The position numbers and the translations under genes were made by a program. From positions 56,677,001-56,741,000 of the forward strand of contig NC_092339.1 in NCBI RefSeq assembly GCF_046630445.1: a stretch of 64,000 nt of DNA. Reading direction: 5' to 3'. The stretch comes from Rutidosis leptorrhynchoides (taxonomy: Eukaryota > Streptophyta > Magnoliopsida > Asterales > Asteraceae). Positions 24,049 through 39,132 of this stretch are shown here, piece by piece; the first letter of the stretch is position 1, and each line of letters begins with the position of its first letter. The notes beneath the pieces were generated by a model. It saw nothing but the letters and a program-made list of their open reading frames with translations. It was not told where the DNA came from and ran no database searches.

Positions 24049-24882
24049 GGGCCGTTTGTTGTAGTTGCGATTGATGTTGCGATTGTTGGGATAATTGTTG
24101 CGATTATTATTGTAATTGCTGTTGTTGTTGTATTGGTGATTCTTATCACCGTTTTCCTCCCACTTTCTTTTGACTTGCTTCACATTGGCCTCTTCAGCCG
24201 TATGTTCTTTAATTCTTTCCTCAATCTGGTTCACTAGTTTGTGAGCCATTCTACATGCCTGTTGTATGGAGGCGGGCTCGTGTGAACTTATATCTTCTTG
24301 GATTCTTTCCGGTAATCCTTTTACAAATGCGTCGATCTTCTCTTCCTCATCTTCGAACGCTCCCGGACACAATAGGCACAATTCTGTGAATCGTCTTTCG
24401 TACATGGTAATATCAAATCCTTGGGTTCGTAACCCTCTAAGTTCTGTCTTGAGCTTATTGACCTCAGTTCTGGGACGGTACTTCTCGTTCATCAAGTGCT
24501 TAAATGCCGACCACGGTAGTGCGTACGCATCATCTTGTCCCACTTGCTCTAGATAGGTATTTCACCATGTTAACGCAGAACCTGTGAAGGTATGCGTAGC
24601 GTACTTCACTTTGTCCTCTTCAGTACACTTACTTATGGCAAACACCGATTCGGCCTTCTCGGTCCACCATTTCAATCCGATCGGTCCTTTGGTTCCATCA
24701 AATTCCAAAGGTTTGCAGGCAGTGAATTCTTTGTAGGTGCATCCTACACGATTTCCTGTACTGCTAGATCCAAGGTTATTGTTGGTATGTAGCGCAACCT
24801 GTACTGCGGCTATGTTTGAAGCTAGAAAAGTACGTAATTCCTCTTCATTCATATTCACGGTGTGTCAAGTAGTCGGTGCCAT
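22957..24882 (-). pseudogene. Element B gag and protease
   Basis: The start ATG is at 24882-24880 by alignment with element C. Stops at 24865-24867 and 24562-24564 break the N-terminus. The remaining 528-residue frame (24543-22957) has the capsid-like domain (FTELCLLCPGAF, FVKGLPERIQ), a very long Asn-rich linker, Cys-rich CQRCEKYHSGFC, the nucleocapsid knuckle CYKCGKPGHIIRNC and the aspartic protease core LFDSGADRS with IIVGMDWL. A TAA at 22957-22959 separates it from RT. Gag packages the RNA and protease cuts the polyprotein. Four of the five stops in B gag-pol fit single C-to-T or G-to-A changes. Confidence 0.9.
23930..24135. repeat. Asn-codon (GTT/AAC) repeat in element B gag
   Basis: On the plus strand a near-pure (GTT)n run at about 23992-24050 lies in a wider GTT-rich region. 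It encodes the poly-Asn linker of gag. The same linker in element C (53110-53240) is far shorter, so the tract expanded in B or contracted in C. Plus-strand poly-Val and minus-strand poly-Thr frames here are shadows. Confidence 0.9.
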
Positions 24883-25223
24883 TTCCTTCAAAATAGTCAA
24901 ATGGAACAAGTTAATCATACAGAATATTAAGAGTAGTTAATAGTATTTCGTAGCATAATATGAACTCATTTATAAAAGCTTTTTCTTCATATTAGCATTT
25001 TATAAGTTTAAATTCGGGTAGTACCTACCCGTTAAGTTCATACTTAGTAGCTAATATACAATTCAACTACTACAATTCTATATGAAAAACTGATTATAAT
25101 AATATTTCGCGTTCAAACTTTTATACAATATTTTACAAACTTACAATACCGCTTATTTTTCATAAAGCATGAAATATAGCACACAATAACTTTGATACAA
25201 GATAGTTGTGAAGATAATTCTAG
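24883..25223 (-). other. Element B spacer with internal PPT-like motif (25015-25034)
   Basis: Non-coding stretch between the F-box ORF and gag. The minus strand carries AACGGGTAGGTACTACCCG, an internal copy of the U3-proximal AACGGGTAGGTA motif, here extended into a palindrome. Element C has the same feature at 52201-52219. Confidence 0.75.
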
Positions 25224-25907
25224 CTAGTACACAAGTCGTTCAGCAAAGGCAATAAAGACACGTAATTCATACGTCCAGAAATAAGTCATGCATTCTGGTT
25301 TTACTAGGACTACTTCCCATCCTTGGTCTTGTGGAACATAACCGTTATGGCCGTTGATAAGACAGCGTGTTGTAACGTCGTCAAACGGACGAGGGTTATG
25401 CAATGACCAACAGTCTCGTAATAACCTAAAAACCTCATTTCTTACCCCAATTACCGACTCCATCACTTGTGGGAACGTTTTGTTTAATAGTTGTAGCCCG
25501 ATGTTCTTTTTCTCACTTTGGTGAGAAGCGAACATTACTAACCCGTAAGCATAGCATGCTTCTTTATGTTGCATGTTAGCCGCTTTTTCTAAATCACGAA
25601 GTCCAATATTCGGATATATTGAGTCAAAATAATTTCTTAACCCGTTGCGTAAAATAGCATTTGGGTTCCCCGCAATATATGCGTCAAAGTAAACACATCG
25701 TAACTTATGGGTTTCCCAATGTGATATCCCCCATCTTTCAAACGAAAGTCTCTTATAAACCAAGGCATTCTTGGAACGTTCTTCGAATGACTTACAAACT
25801 GATTTCGCCGTAAATAGTTGTGCCGAAGAATTCTGACCGACTCTAGACAAGATTTCATCAATCATGTCTCTGGGTAGGTCTCTTAAAATATTGGGTTGTC
25901 TATCCAT
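25224..25907 (-). CDS. F-box-like protein carried by element B
   Basis: An intact 227-residue frame in element sense, upstream of gag. Residues ~5-50 form an F-box: LPRDMIDEILSRVGQNS, then the pattern KSVCKSF ... VYKRLSF. The rest contains GNPNAILRNGLRNYFD and ANMQHKEACYAYGLVMF, reminiscent of the Sel1/TPR-like C-termini of some plant F-box proteins (the Arabidopsis At2g35280/At1g67623 type, from memory). F-box proteins bind SKP1 and bring targets to the SCF ubiquitin ligase. The start follows an acceptor-like TATTTTACAG about 15 bases upstream, also present in element C. A second, broken copy occurs in C, so the ORF belongs to the family and is not a one-off capture. Function in the element is unknown. 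Confidence 0.8.
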   Translation of the reverse strand: MDRQPNILRDLPRDMIDEILSRVGQNSSAQLFTAKSVCKSFEERSKNALVYKRLSFERWGISHWETHKLRCVYFDAYIAGNPNAILRNGLRNYFDSIYPNIGLRDLEKAANMQHKEACYAYGLVMFASHQSEKKNIGLQLLNKTFPQVMESVIGVRNEVFRLLRDCWSLHNPRPFDDVTTRCLINGHNGYVPQDQGWEVVLVKPECMTYFWTYELRVFIAFAERLVY

Positions 25908-26074
25908 TTTGTGTTTTTATACTGTAAAATAGACAAGAGTTAGATTCATAAAAAAAAATATACTTATTAATACAAGCAATTTTTACATATATCATAAAGC
26001 ATAAGCACACTATATTATATATATTACACCACACGAATACAACTATCTTATTCCGACTCGCTCGTTTCTTCTTC

Positions 26075-26647
26075 TTACGTTTTGGTTCGTTTTGCCAAGT
26101 TTCTAGGGATATATGATGTTCCCCTAATACGAGCTGTCGTTTTCCACAACGGTTTAGAAAAACCTGGTGGTTTAGAGGTTCCCGGGTCATTGTTACAACT
26201 TAAGGGCTTCGGGGGTTGACGATACATATAAAGTTCATCGGGGTTGGAATTAGATTTCTCTATTTTTATGCCCTTTCCCTTATTATTTTTTTTTGCCTTT
26301 TTAAATTCAGTTGGGGTAATTTCTATAACATCATCGGAATTCTCGTCGGAATCCGATTCATCGGAGGATTGGTAATCCTCCCAATATTTTGCTTCCTTGG
26401 CGGAAACACCATTGACCATAATTAACCTTGGTCGGTTAGTTGAGGATTTTCTTTTACTTAACCGTTTTATTATTTCCCCCACCGGTTCTATTTCCTCCTC
26501 CGGTTCCTCCTCTTCCGGTTCTGATTCTTCTTCCGGTTCTGATTCTTCTTCCGGTTCCTCTTCGGGAACTTGTGAATCAGTCCAATATATATTCGACTCT
26601 TCGTTATTATTAGGTGAGTCAATGGGATTTGTGCTAGAGGTAGACAT
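26075..26647 (-). CDS. Acidic protein of unknown function carried by element B
   Basis: An intact 190-residue frame, first ORF after the leader. Residues ~25-55 are runs of Glu with Pro and Ser (EEESEPEEE). A middle block has VNGVSAKEAKYWEDY and a second acidic stretch (SDESDSDENSDD). The C-terminal ~35 residues are basic and best conserved with element C (PPGFSKP, RIRGTSYIPR, KRTK). No known domain is recognised. The acidic body with a basic tail could bind a basic partner or RNA, but that is a guess. It lies 167 bp before the F-box ORF in the same sense, so both may be made from one leader by splicing. Confidence 0.7.
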   Translation of the reverse strand: MSTSSTNPIDSPNNNEESNIYWTDSQVPEEEPEEESEPEEESEPEEEEPEEEIEPVGEIIKRLSKRKSSTNRPRLIMVNGVSAKEAKYWEDYQSSDESDSDENSDDVIEITPTEFKKAKKNNKGKGIKIEKSNSNPDELYMYRQPPKPLSCNNDPGTSKPPGFSKPLWKTTARIRGTSYIPRNLAKRTKT

Positions 26648-26717
26648 CTATCACACAATATCAAACATGTTAAGAGATTAATATATCACATAATATATAC
26701 ATGTTAATAATATATAG
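26648..26717 (-). other. Element B leader, right-hand part, and left duplication for element D
   Basis: Non-coding leader of element B. The last five bases (26713-26717, TATAG) are repeated at 38989-38993, showing that D inserted here. Confidence 0.85.
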
Positions 26718-28811
26718 TGTGACGACCCGGGAATTTCTGACTAAATTTAAACTTTATCTTTATATGTTTCCGACACGATAAGCAAAGTCTGTAATTTTTA
26801 ACCTCAAAAGTTTTGGAACTATAGTCACGTAATCAATTACTCTCTGACTAATTCCGATGATTCACGAACCATTGTTTGTAAATAAAATTGTACATATATA
26901 TATATATGTAAATATAAATATGTGTAGTAATTTAAAATTATAAAATATAATTTAAACATTGGAATTAGATATGTTAAATAAGATACAAAATAATTAAGTA
27001 AAATTTAAAATGAATATATAGACATATGAGATTTATGTATATTATAAAATAATATATATATAGTTAAATGATAAAGATTCAGTAAAAGTTACTATATAAT
27101 ATATTATATGATTATTAAATATTACATAATTAACAATATATTATTAAACAAATTAAATAAGATTTTATTACTTTCATTATTATTATTAATACTAATATTA
27201 ATATTAATAATTAATATCAGTATTAGTTATACTGTTATAGATAATAGATATAGATAAGAAATCTAATGCAATTAAGTTGTTACCTTTACTAATATTAATA
27301 TTACTTTCGCTACTATTATTAGAATATGTAGTTAATATTAATAACAAAGTTATTATTAATATTTTGTATATTACATAAATATGAAATTGATACAACTGAA
27401 TTGTTACATAACTACTATTAATATTAGTGTTATTAGTATTGTTGTTATCATTATTCATATCATAATTAGTAAGTAAGATTATAATTTTAATTACTATAAA
27501 TGGTTATGTATTATTATTATCTTTATTAAGATTATTAATATCATTAGTATTATAACTAATAATAAAATTTTAATTTTAGTATTTATGATTAATATTAGTA
27601 TTATTATTGGATATTATTATTACTATTAATAATTAGTATTATTATTATTATAAATTATTATTGATATCATTTTTAGTATTATTTGATAATATTAACATTA
27701 TTATTATTATTACTATTATTATTATTAATTCAATTATTAATAGGATTTTAATTAATTATAATTACTAATAATTAATATATTAATATACATTATATTATAG
27801 AACGTACTCATTTGGAATCAGGATCTGTTATCAGTAGCTCTCAATCTGTAGCATTATCTTGTTTCTGTCCCCTATTGTGATTCAATCAATAGAAAACATC
27901 CAAACTCAGTAGATAACGTAATCTGCTTTTATATATTTTTTTCTTATTTAATTCATGTTATATTTGTACTAGCTGTCGACTGATTCCATTATAAGATCGA
28001 CTAATTCATTGTAATATTGGATCCATTCGAACTACCTTCCATTTCCAATATCAATTTCAACAACCCAATACTGTTAAATTAGTTAAATTAATAATATTTT
28101 TTTAAACAGACTGGAAAACCCGTTCTTCAACTTTTGAGCCAAATCACGATTCTGTGTCGCATTTAAAAATCTATAAATGGAGGATTGTTAGAAATCCTTC
28201 ATTTAATCTATATATAAAGTTTCAATTCTTAATTCATAAAATCAAAGTCGAATTTCGAAGTCAAAGATATATTTTCAAAAGTCAAAATAATAGTTCTTCT
28301 CAAAATTCATTTTTAATTCGATGTTTCAGATTCAATTAGGTACACAGATAGTTTCTAAAGGGGTTTTGCAACCTATTTCATGAAGTAAGTTTTTGTTAAA
28401 ACGATCTCTAATTAAAAATCAAGATTTTTTTTTCTGTATGCGTCGAGACTGCAGTAGCAGTTTTTATTTTTATTTTTTTATTTTTTATTTTTTTCTCGTT
28501 TTCGTTTTTATGCTAACATCTGACATCTGATTTCTATTATTTACAAATGTTTTAAAATATCTTAATTGGGACAATTTAAAACTGTCTTGGCCGATTTATA
28601 TGTTTGAAGAGAAGATGAAAGGGAAACAGAAGTTAATAGGTTAAATAATATTTAGAAGAGTTATAATCAGTAAAAATCGAATGGATCAGTTGGTTAAGGT
28701 TGTTTGTGTGTATCCGAGAGGTCTCGGGTTCGAGTCCGGGCAAGGGCAATTATATTCTTTTTGGAACCTATTCTTGTGAGGTAGTAGTCTTTTATTGTTA
28801 TTGTTATTACT

Positions 28812-28872
<61 letters not shown>

Positions 28873-30756
28873 CATTATTATTATTATTATTATTGTTATC
28901 ATTATTATTGATTATGGTTATTATTAAGATAAGTGTTATTAGTTCCTAAGAATTAAAGTATAATTATTATTATTATCATTTATCTAATTAATAGTATTAT
29001 CATTATTATTATTACTAATATTATCATTAAGTATTATTATTATTATTATCACTATATTATTATTATTATTACTAGTATTAGTATTAGTATTATTATTATT
29101 ATTAATATTATTATGATTATTATTGTAATATTATGATTATCATCATTAAGATGATTATGAACATATTAACAACATTCATGTTACAAAATTAATAATAAAA
29201 GTGATACGATAAAAATTATGAAAAATGGTCATAATTATTTGAATATAGGTACAATTATGAATACGATTACAAATTTAAGTTATAGAAACTGTAGTCATAA
29301 GTTTAGAAATTATAAGAAACTTAGGATAAATCTGATATGTATTATTAGCACTGATATTATTATCATTTACTAAAAGTATCATTTTAATTAAAATTATCAA
29401 AATTAGCATTTTTATTAAGATTACCATATACATTGAAATAGATACTATTACTACTAATATTATTACTATTATTATTATCATTACTATTATCATTCTTGTC
29501 AATACTGGTATTATTACAAATAGATATTTTATACAACAATACATTACAATAATATTAATATTACGTATCATTATATGGTTATTATTAAAATGATAATTAC
29601 TAAATTATATATATAAAATGTATCAGTTAATACACAAATATATATTGTTATCATATATAAAACCTTACATATATATGTATAATATAAATAATGATAAATA
29701 TTAACTATATAAAATATATAAATTAAATATATTAAAATGATCCAAATAACATGAAATATAACAAGTATATTATTAATAATAATATATATAAACTTGCTCG
29801 ATTACGATTATATGTTTTAATAAATATAAAATTGATATAGGTTCGTGAATCCGAGGCCAACCCTGCATTGTTCAATATAGTCATATGTATTTTTACTACA
29901 AAATACATTAGGTGAGTTTCATTAATCCCTTTTTAAATGCTTTTACAATATATATATATTTGGGACTGAGAATACATGCGCTGTTTTTATAACTGTTTTA
30001 CGAAATAGACACAAGTAATTGAAACTACATTATATGGTTGAATGATCGAAACTGAGTATGCCCCTTTTTATTAAGTCTGGTAATCTAAGAATTAGGGAAC
30101 AGACACCCTAATTGACGCGAACTCTAAAGATAGATCTATCGGGCCCAACAAGCCCCATCCAAAGTACCGGATGCTTTAGTACTTCAAAATTTATATCATG
30201 TCCGAAGGAGGATCCCGGAATGATGGGGATATTCTTATATGTATATTGTGAATGTCTGTTACCAGGGGTTCAATCCATATGAATGATATTTTTGTCTCTA
30301 TGCATGGGACGTATGTTTATGAGAAATGGAAATATGAAATCTTGTGGTCTATTAAAATTATGAAATAATTATTTATGATAAACTAATGAACTCACCAACC
30401 TTTTGGTTGACAATTGAAAGCATGTTTATTCTCAGGTATGAAAGAAATCTTCCGCTGTGCATTTGCTCATTTTAGAAACATTACTTGGAGTCATTCGTGG
30501 CATATTTCAAAAGACATTGCATTCGAGTCGTCGAGTTCATCAAAATTATTATTAAGTCAATTATAGTTGGATATATTCTGAAATTGTATGCATGCCGTCA
30601 ATTTTCGTTGTAAAGAAAGAATGTCTTTTAAAATTAAATGCAATGTTTGTAAAATGTGTCATATAGAGGTCAAATACCTCGCGATGTAATCAACTACTGT
30701 GAATCGTTTATAATCGATATGGATTTCGTCCGGATGGATTAGGACGGGTCTTCACA
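26718..30756 (+). repeat. Element D, 5' LTR (4039 bp)
   Basis: Starts TGTGACGACCCGG and ends GGACGGGTCTTCACA. Much of it is extremely AT-rich with scattered ATT/TAT repeats (27170-27790, 28960-29150). It contains a tRNA-like segment with an ATT array (28681-28920) and, near the end, the core block shared with the B, C and E LTRs (about 30050-30470). About 1% different from the other LTR by sampling. Confidence 0.92.
28681..28920 (+). repeat. tRNA-like (SINE-head-like) segment and (ATT)n array in the D 5' LTR
   Basis: A box A-like GATCAGTTGGTTAAGG (28684-28699) and a box B-like GGGTTCGAGTCC (28726-28737) are spaced as in a tRNA gene. About 75 bp later an (ATT)n array starts (about 28813-28917). 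This looks like a tRNA-derived SINE absorbed into the LTR. No full cloverleaf is evident, so I do not call a tRNA gene. The copy in the 3' LTR (36900-37192) has one change in box B and a longer array. Confidence 0.6.
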
Positions 30757-30758
30757 GT

Positions 30759-30770
30759 TGGTATCAGAGC
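30759..30770 (+). other. Element D primer-binding site
   Basis: TGGTATCAGAGC two bases after the 5' LTR is complementary to the 3' end of initiator methionine tRNA, the usual primer for plant Ty3/gypsy elements. Confidence 0.85.
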
Positions 30771-31172
30771 AGAGGTCTTAGCGAACCAGGTCTGCATTAG
30801 TGTGTCTAACTGATAAGTCGTTAGGATGCATTAGTAAGTCTAGACTTCGACCATGTCTGCATGTCAAAAAGTTTTGCTTATCATTTTGTGTCGAAAATTA
30901 TCTGCTTATCATTCTTAGTCTAGACACGTCTTGCTGCATTGACTGCATGAATAGTGTATAGACAAAATTCATATCTTAGCGTATCTGACAATTCATATCT
31001 TAGCGTATCTGTTACTGTAGACCTTGCCTGATATCTCTCGTAAATTTTTCCTTAATTTAAGGGATCCTGGTACTATATATAACTATGCAAATTATGCATT
31101 GAGAATACCATCCAACTATAAATTGCTGTCACTAAACTCTTCATACCAAAAATCTTTCCTGAGATCGTGTAA

Positions 31173-31630
31173 GATGGCCTCTACGAATCAACAAGTTCCT
31201 CTGACTCTGAAGACAACGTGACAGGAGCACACCAACCAATCAACTACCGTGATTACTGGAGAAAATGGGGGTGGGTTCGCGACATACTCACCCTATGGAG
31301 AAGGGAAGAAGGTACTCCATATCATGAATCGAATCTACCACCTAACCTTGGAGTACTTGACCCGCTCACCGGCGAACCCGTTCGCAACACCGTTTATACC
31401 TATTTGCAAGAATTTTTCGTCTTGAATCTACCATTAACGGAACTAGAGAAGATATCCGACAACTACCTCACACTGATAATCAACCAGGGTTAGTAGAAGA
31501 AGTTAGAGAACTCCGAGCTCGAGTATTAACTTTAGAGAGCACGATATACAATTTGCAAGCACCAGCTGTATCACCAACACCGGTAACATCACCAGCCTCA
31601 GCACCAATGGGACCAGTACAACCAACAACC
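31173..31630 (+). pseudogene. Small ORF of element D, frameshifted
   Basis: The only coding trace in D. It starts MASTNQQVP at about 31173, shifts frame near 31205, continues through YRDYWRKWGWVRDILTLWRREEG and LPPNLGVLDPLTGEPVRN in a 91-residue frame (31218-31493), then shifts again near 31480 into a Leu-rich coiled-coil-like VEEVRELRARVLTLES and a Pro/Ala/Thr tail ending at about 31631. I do not recognise the family. It may be a gag-like or accessory protein of a related complete element. Confidence 0.45.
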
Positions 31631-31633
31631 TAA

Positions 31634-34600
31634 GTTTCAACAATTCATGCCTCAACATCTCATTCTGTACCTCGAGTATAATCATCGTTCTACGAATCGT
31701 TCTACATGATTTATCTTCGTTCGACATGGCGATTAGGTAATCTCTAATGTTTTAGAGATTATATATTCTTATTCTAACGGTAAATCAAATGAGTTTAATA
31801 TCATATTGACTCATTAAATCCATAATTACGTCTGAAGAAAATATATATGTATATATGTTTTCATAAAGATTGTAATTAAAATTTTTATTGTACAAACTGT
31901 TAATGGTGAAAATATTTTAACGGGTAGGTAATACCCGAGGAATATTTAGATTTCGCATTAATAAGTTACACTGTACAATCTTCGAATCTGATTCAACAGT
32001 CATTTACTATCCTACTTGCAACCACAGCTATACGAATCCATTCATCACAGAATAACCATTTTCATTCAATTTCATATTTGGATTTTGACCTATCAGAATC
32101 CGACAAGTGGCATAATGAAGAAAATATTGGACAAAATAAAATTTGTTAGAAACAAACAAATTAACTATGAGAAATTTTGTTAAGAATCCACGCTAACAAA
32201 ATCCTAGCTAACTGATTACATTTTATTTATAGAAATTTATTTTATCGCAATTTACATTCTCGCAATTTTATTTATCGTCATTAAATTTCTGTTATTTACT
32301 TTATGCACTTTATTTATCGTTATTTAATTTTCTGTTATATATTTTACGCACTTTAAATATCGGGACACGTATACAAGGTTTTGACATATCATATCGACGC
32401 ATCTATATATATTATTTGGAATCACCATAGACACTCTATATGCAGTAATGATCGAGTTCTCTATACAGGGTTGAGGTTGATTCTACAATAATATATATAG
32501 TTTGAGTTGTGATCGAGTCTGAGACGTATACGGGTCACGACACGTATTAATTAATACGAATATTATATATTAAACTATATATGAATTATTGGACTGTCAA
32601 CTGTGGACTATCGACTGTGGACTAATAACATTGGACAATTAAAATGAATTAAAATATTGATTATAACATATGAAACTAAACAATTCTTCAAATTGCCACT
32701 TGATTTCGTCTTAAACAACATTTGTATCTTCACGATTACATTCTGCATTCAAACCTTTCATGATTCTTGAAAACACCTCAATCGAGAGGATGAACCAACC
32801 GCACTTCATTTACGGAAGAAAAGATTGATGCATATAGTAATGCACTTGAAAGACTCTCGGAAACTGAGTAAACATTCAATACATAACTGTGCTAATTTCT
32901 TTAGTGTTATTATTACCCAAAATAACTTTGCAGTTCTTCTTCAAAATAGCCAAATTTTGTCACAGCTCCAGCAAGACAACTTCGACTTTTCGTACGAAAC
33001 AACCTTATTATAACGTTGATATATACGCGTGCTCTTTTATTGTTACCAGGGAACCTTTCATATTCCACCATATTACCATCAGCGTTTAATCATCTAAAAA
33101 CATAATTTTCCTGAAACCACCTCGGATTAATAACCGATGATTCAGATATCATAGCATAAAATGCAGAAGAAACAGAATAATGGTAGATGGTCTAAACGGC
33201 CAAAAGTTTGATGATAAAGAAAGGAGTGTTAGGAACGCTCGAAATTGGGTATTGAAAAACAGATTGAGCTACCCATGAAGGAGACCAAGGACAAATACAA
33301 GGACCAAACCCTATATTCAAAGGATTCAGGTAATTCTGGATCCGTTGAAATCTTTAGAGAATATCTTGCTCCGGAGTCATCTTAAAATCTTGCGGAAAAT
33401 CTTTCTCCATCAACCATCGAACTTAGAAATTCCAAAATATCATCATCAATATCTTTGATATTTCTGAGGATATTTTCATAAATATTCTCGTCTGAAATTA
33501 TATACCTCTTCATGCTTCCTGTGTGTCATTATATTGGAACATTCAATAGAAAAATTTAGTTCCGAAAAGCAGATTATACGAAACTATGAAGAAAGCCGTG
33601 GAAAAATCACAAAGAATAAGTTTGACTTCAAAGAATCCAAATGATTCAATGTCTGCTAAAGTCTTTAGTGAATATCATGCTCCTTACTCTAAACCCTTGC
33701 GAACAATAGTTTCTATCATCCTCTGATCTTAGATATTCCGAGATATTATCGTATCTTTCATTATAAATATCCTTGATATTTCTGAATATATTTTCATAAC
33801 TATTCTTATCTGAAATCATTAATCTCGCCGTGCTATCAGTGTTACATCATATAGAAACTGTTAGTTTCTATATTCTGTAAACTTTCGAATTTAAAATATG
33901 AATGTTTTTGAAGTAGTGTTGGGAACTGATGCATGAGTTAGTATAATATAATGACACTTGATCAACGTGATTATATTATAGTAAGTCATGCTGAGTTTCT
34001 AAATGGAATGTGATGATTCACATATTGCAACGTCATCATGTGCTATGTTACACGACTCTTACGTTCTGTCTAATCTATAAACATATCAAGAACATATTTT
34101 TCTTGATAGTTCTATCTTTCCTGGATATTCTGGTAATTTGACGAATCAAGATCGTGCTATTACCATTTCTATCTTAGAACATTAACTATGTTCATTTCGA
34201 AATTCATATCTACGAATTCTGGACCATTATTCGCTTGACTTAAAGTCGGGAAGAGAAAACAAAAGTATGAAGCTCCAATACATAGGGGAAAATATAAAGC
34301 CCAACAACAACACCAAAATTACAAACCGTGTATGTCGATGTTTATCGCAACATAAAGACACGGGAGAATTAAAAACACTATAACCCCATGGGCGAAGTAG
34401 AAGAAAGCAGATTCCTCTGGTGAAAGTTGGAAAAGGAGTATGATTGTTGCGATAGAAAGGATAATGACAAGGATCGAAACTGGATTAAGCACTTTCAGAA
34501 TCTTTTGGATGTATGAAACAAGAAGGAAAGTATAGGAATGGTGAAAATAATGGAACGGAAGAGTTTAATTTATAATGGAAATATCAGACAGAGTAATCGA

Positions 34601-34897
34601 AGCAGATCATCGTATTTAATTAGAGAGATCTTAATTTCCTTATTCGCCGAAGAATCAGATCTTATAGATTTCCAAGATTTTCTTTTAAATCCCTTGAATT
34701 CCGGAATTCAACCCAGGTAACGTCAAAAGTTAAAACGAAACTTCATTTATTCATTTCACTTTATTGTGATAGCTTCATTCGTGCTCTTCGAATAATCGAA
34801 TTATTTTTTCTGTATTAATCAATAATGATAAAACTCTATTTATCAACTCATATGCGTCATGAAAACATTTTTATTGTTAACCATGACGACCATACTC
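31634..34897 (+). other. Element D non-coding interior
   Basis: No gene. A PPT-like copy AACGGGTAGGTAATACCCG is at 31919-31937. From about 32360 to 32660 the sequence follows the B/C LTRs (for example TTTTGACATATCATATCGAC and CTATACAGGGTTGAGGTTGA, matched at 49155-49265), so LTR-type DNA sits inside the interior. Degenerate repeats of CCTTGATATTTCTGA type are seen at 33440-33800. Confidence 0.5.
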
Positions 34898-34933
34898 AAA
34901 TTTCGGGACGAAATTTCTTTAACGGGTAGGTAC
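34898..34933 (+). other. Element D PPT-like U3-proximal motif
   Basis: TTTCGGGACGAAATTTC followed by AACGGGTAGGTAC directly precedes the 3' LTR, almost the same as in B and C. Confidence 0.7.
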
Positions 34934-38988
<4,055 letters not shown>

Positions 38989-38993
38989 TATAG

Positions 38994-39132
38994 TTTCCAA
39001 CAAAAATGTTAAGCAATCATTTTTAAAGAAAACACGGTCGAAGTCCAGACTCACTAATGCATCCTAACAAACTCGATAAGACACACTAATGCAAATTTTC
39101 TGATTCTCTAAGACCAACACTCGGATACCAAC
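38994..39132 (-). other. Element B leader (left-hand part) and primer-binding site
   Basis: Follows the right TATAG duplication of D. The minus strand from 39132 reads AGTTGGTATCCGAGTG, a primer site differing from the methionine tRNA match (TATCAGAG) by one base. Element C has the same variant. The rest matches the C leader at 50390-50530. Confidence 0.8.

Noticed and set aside
23832-24237. Poly-Val and poly-Thr frames opposite element B gag
   Set aside because: Shadows of the Asn-codon repeat in gag.
27204-27458. Asn/Ile-rich 84-codon frames in the D LTRs (also 35416-35670, 29275-29571, 37550-37846)
   Set aside because: Low-complexity AT-rich sequence. Conservation between the two LTRs follows from their recent common origin.
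28700-28927. Poly-Ile frame (also 36918-37205)
   Set aside because: Translation of the (ATT)n array in the D LTRs, not a membrane protein.
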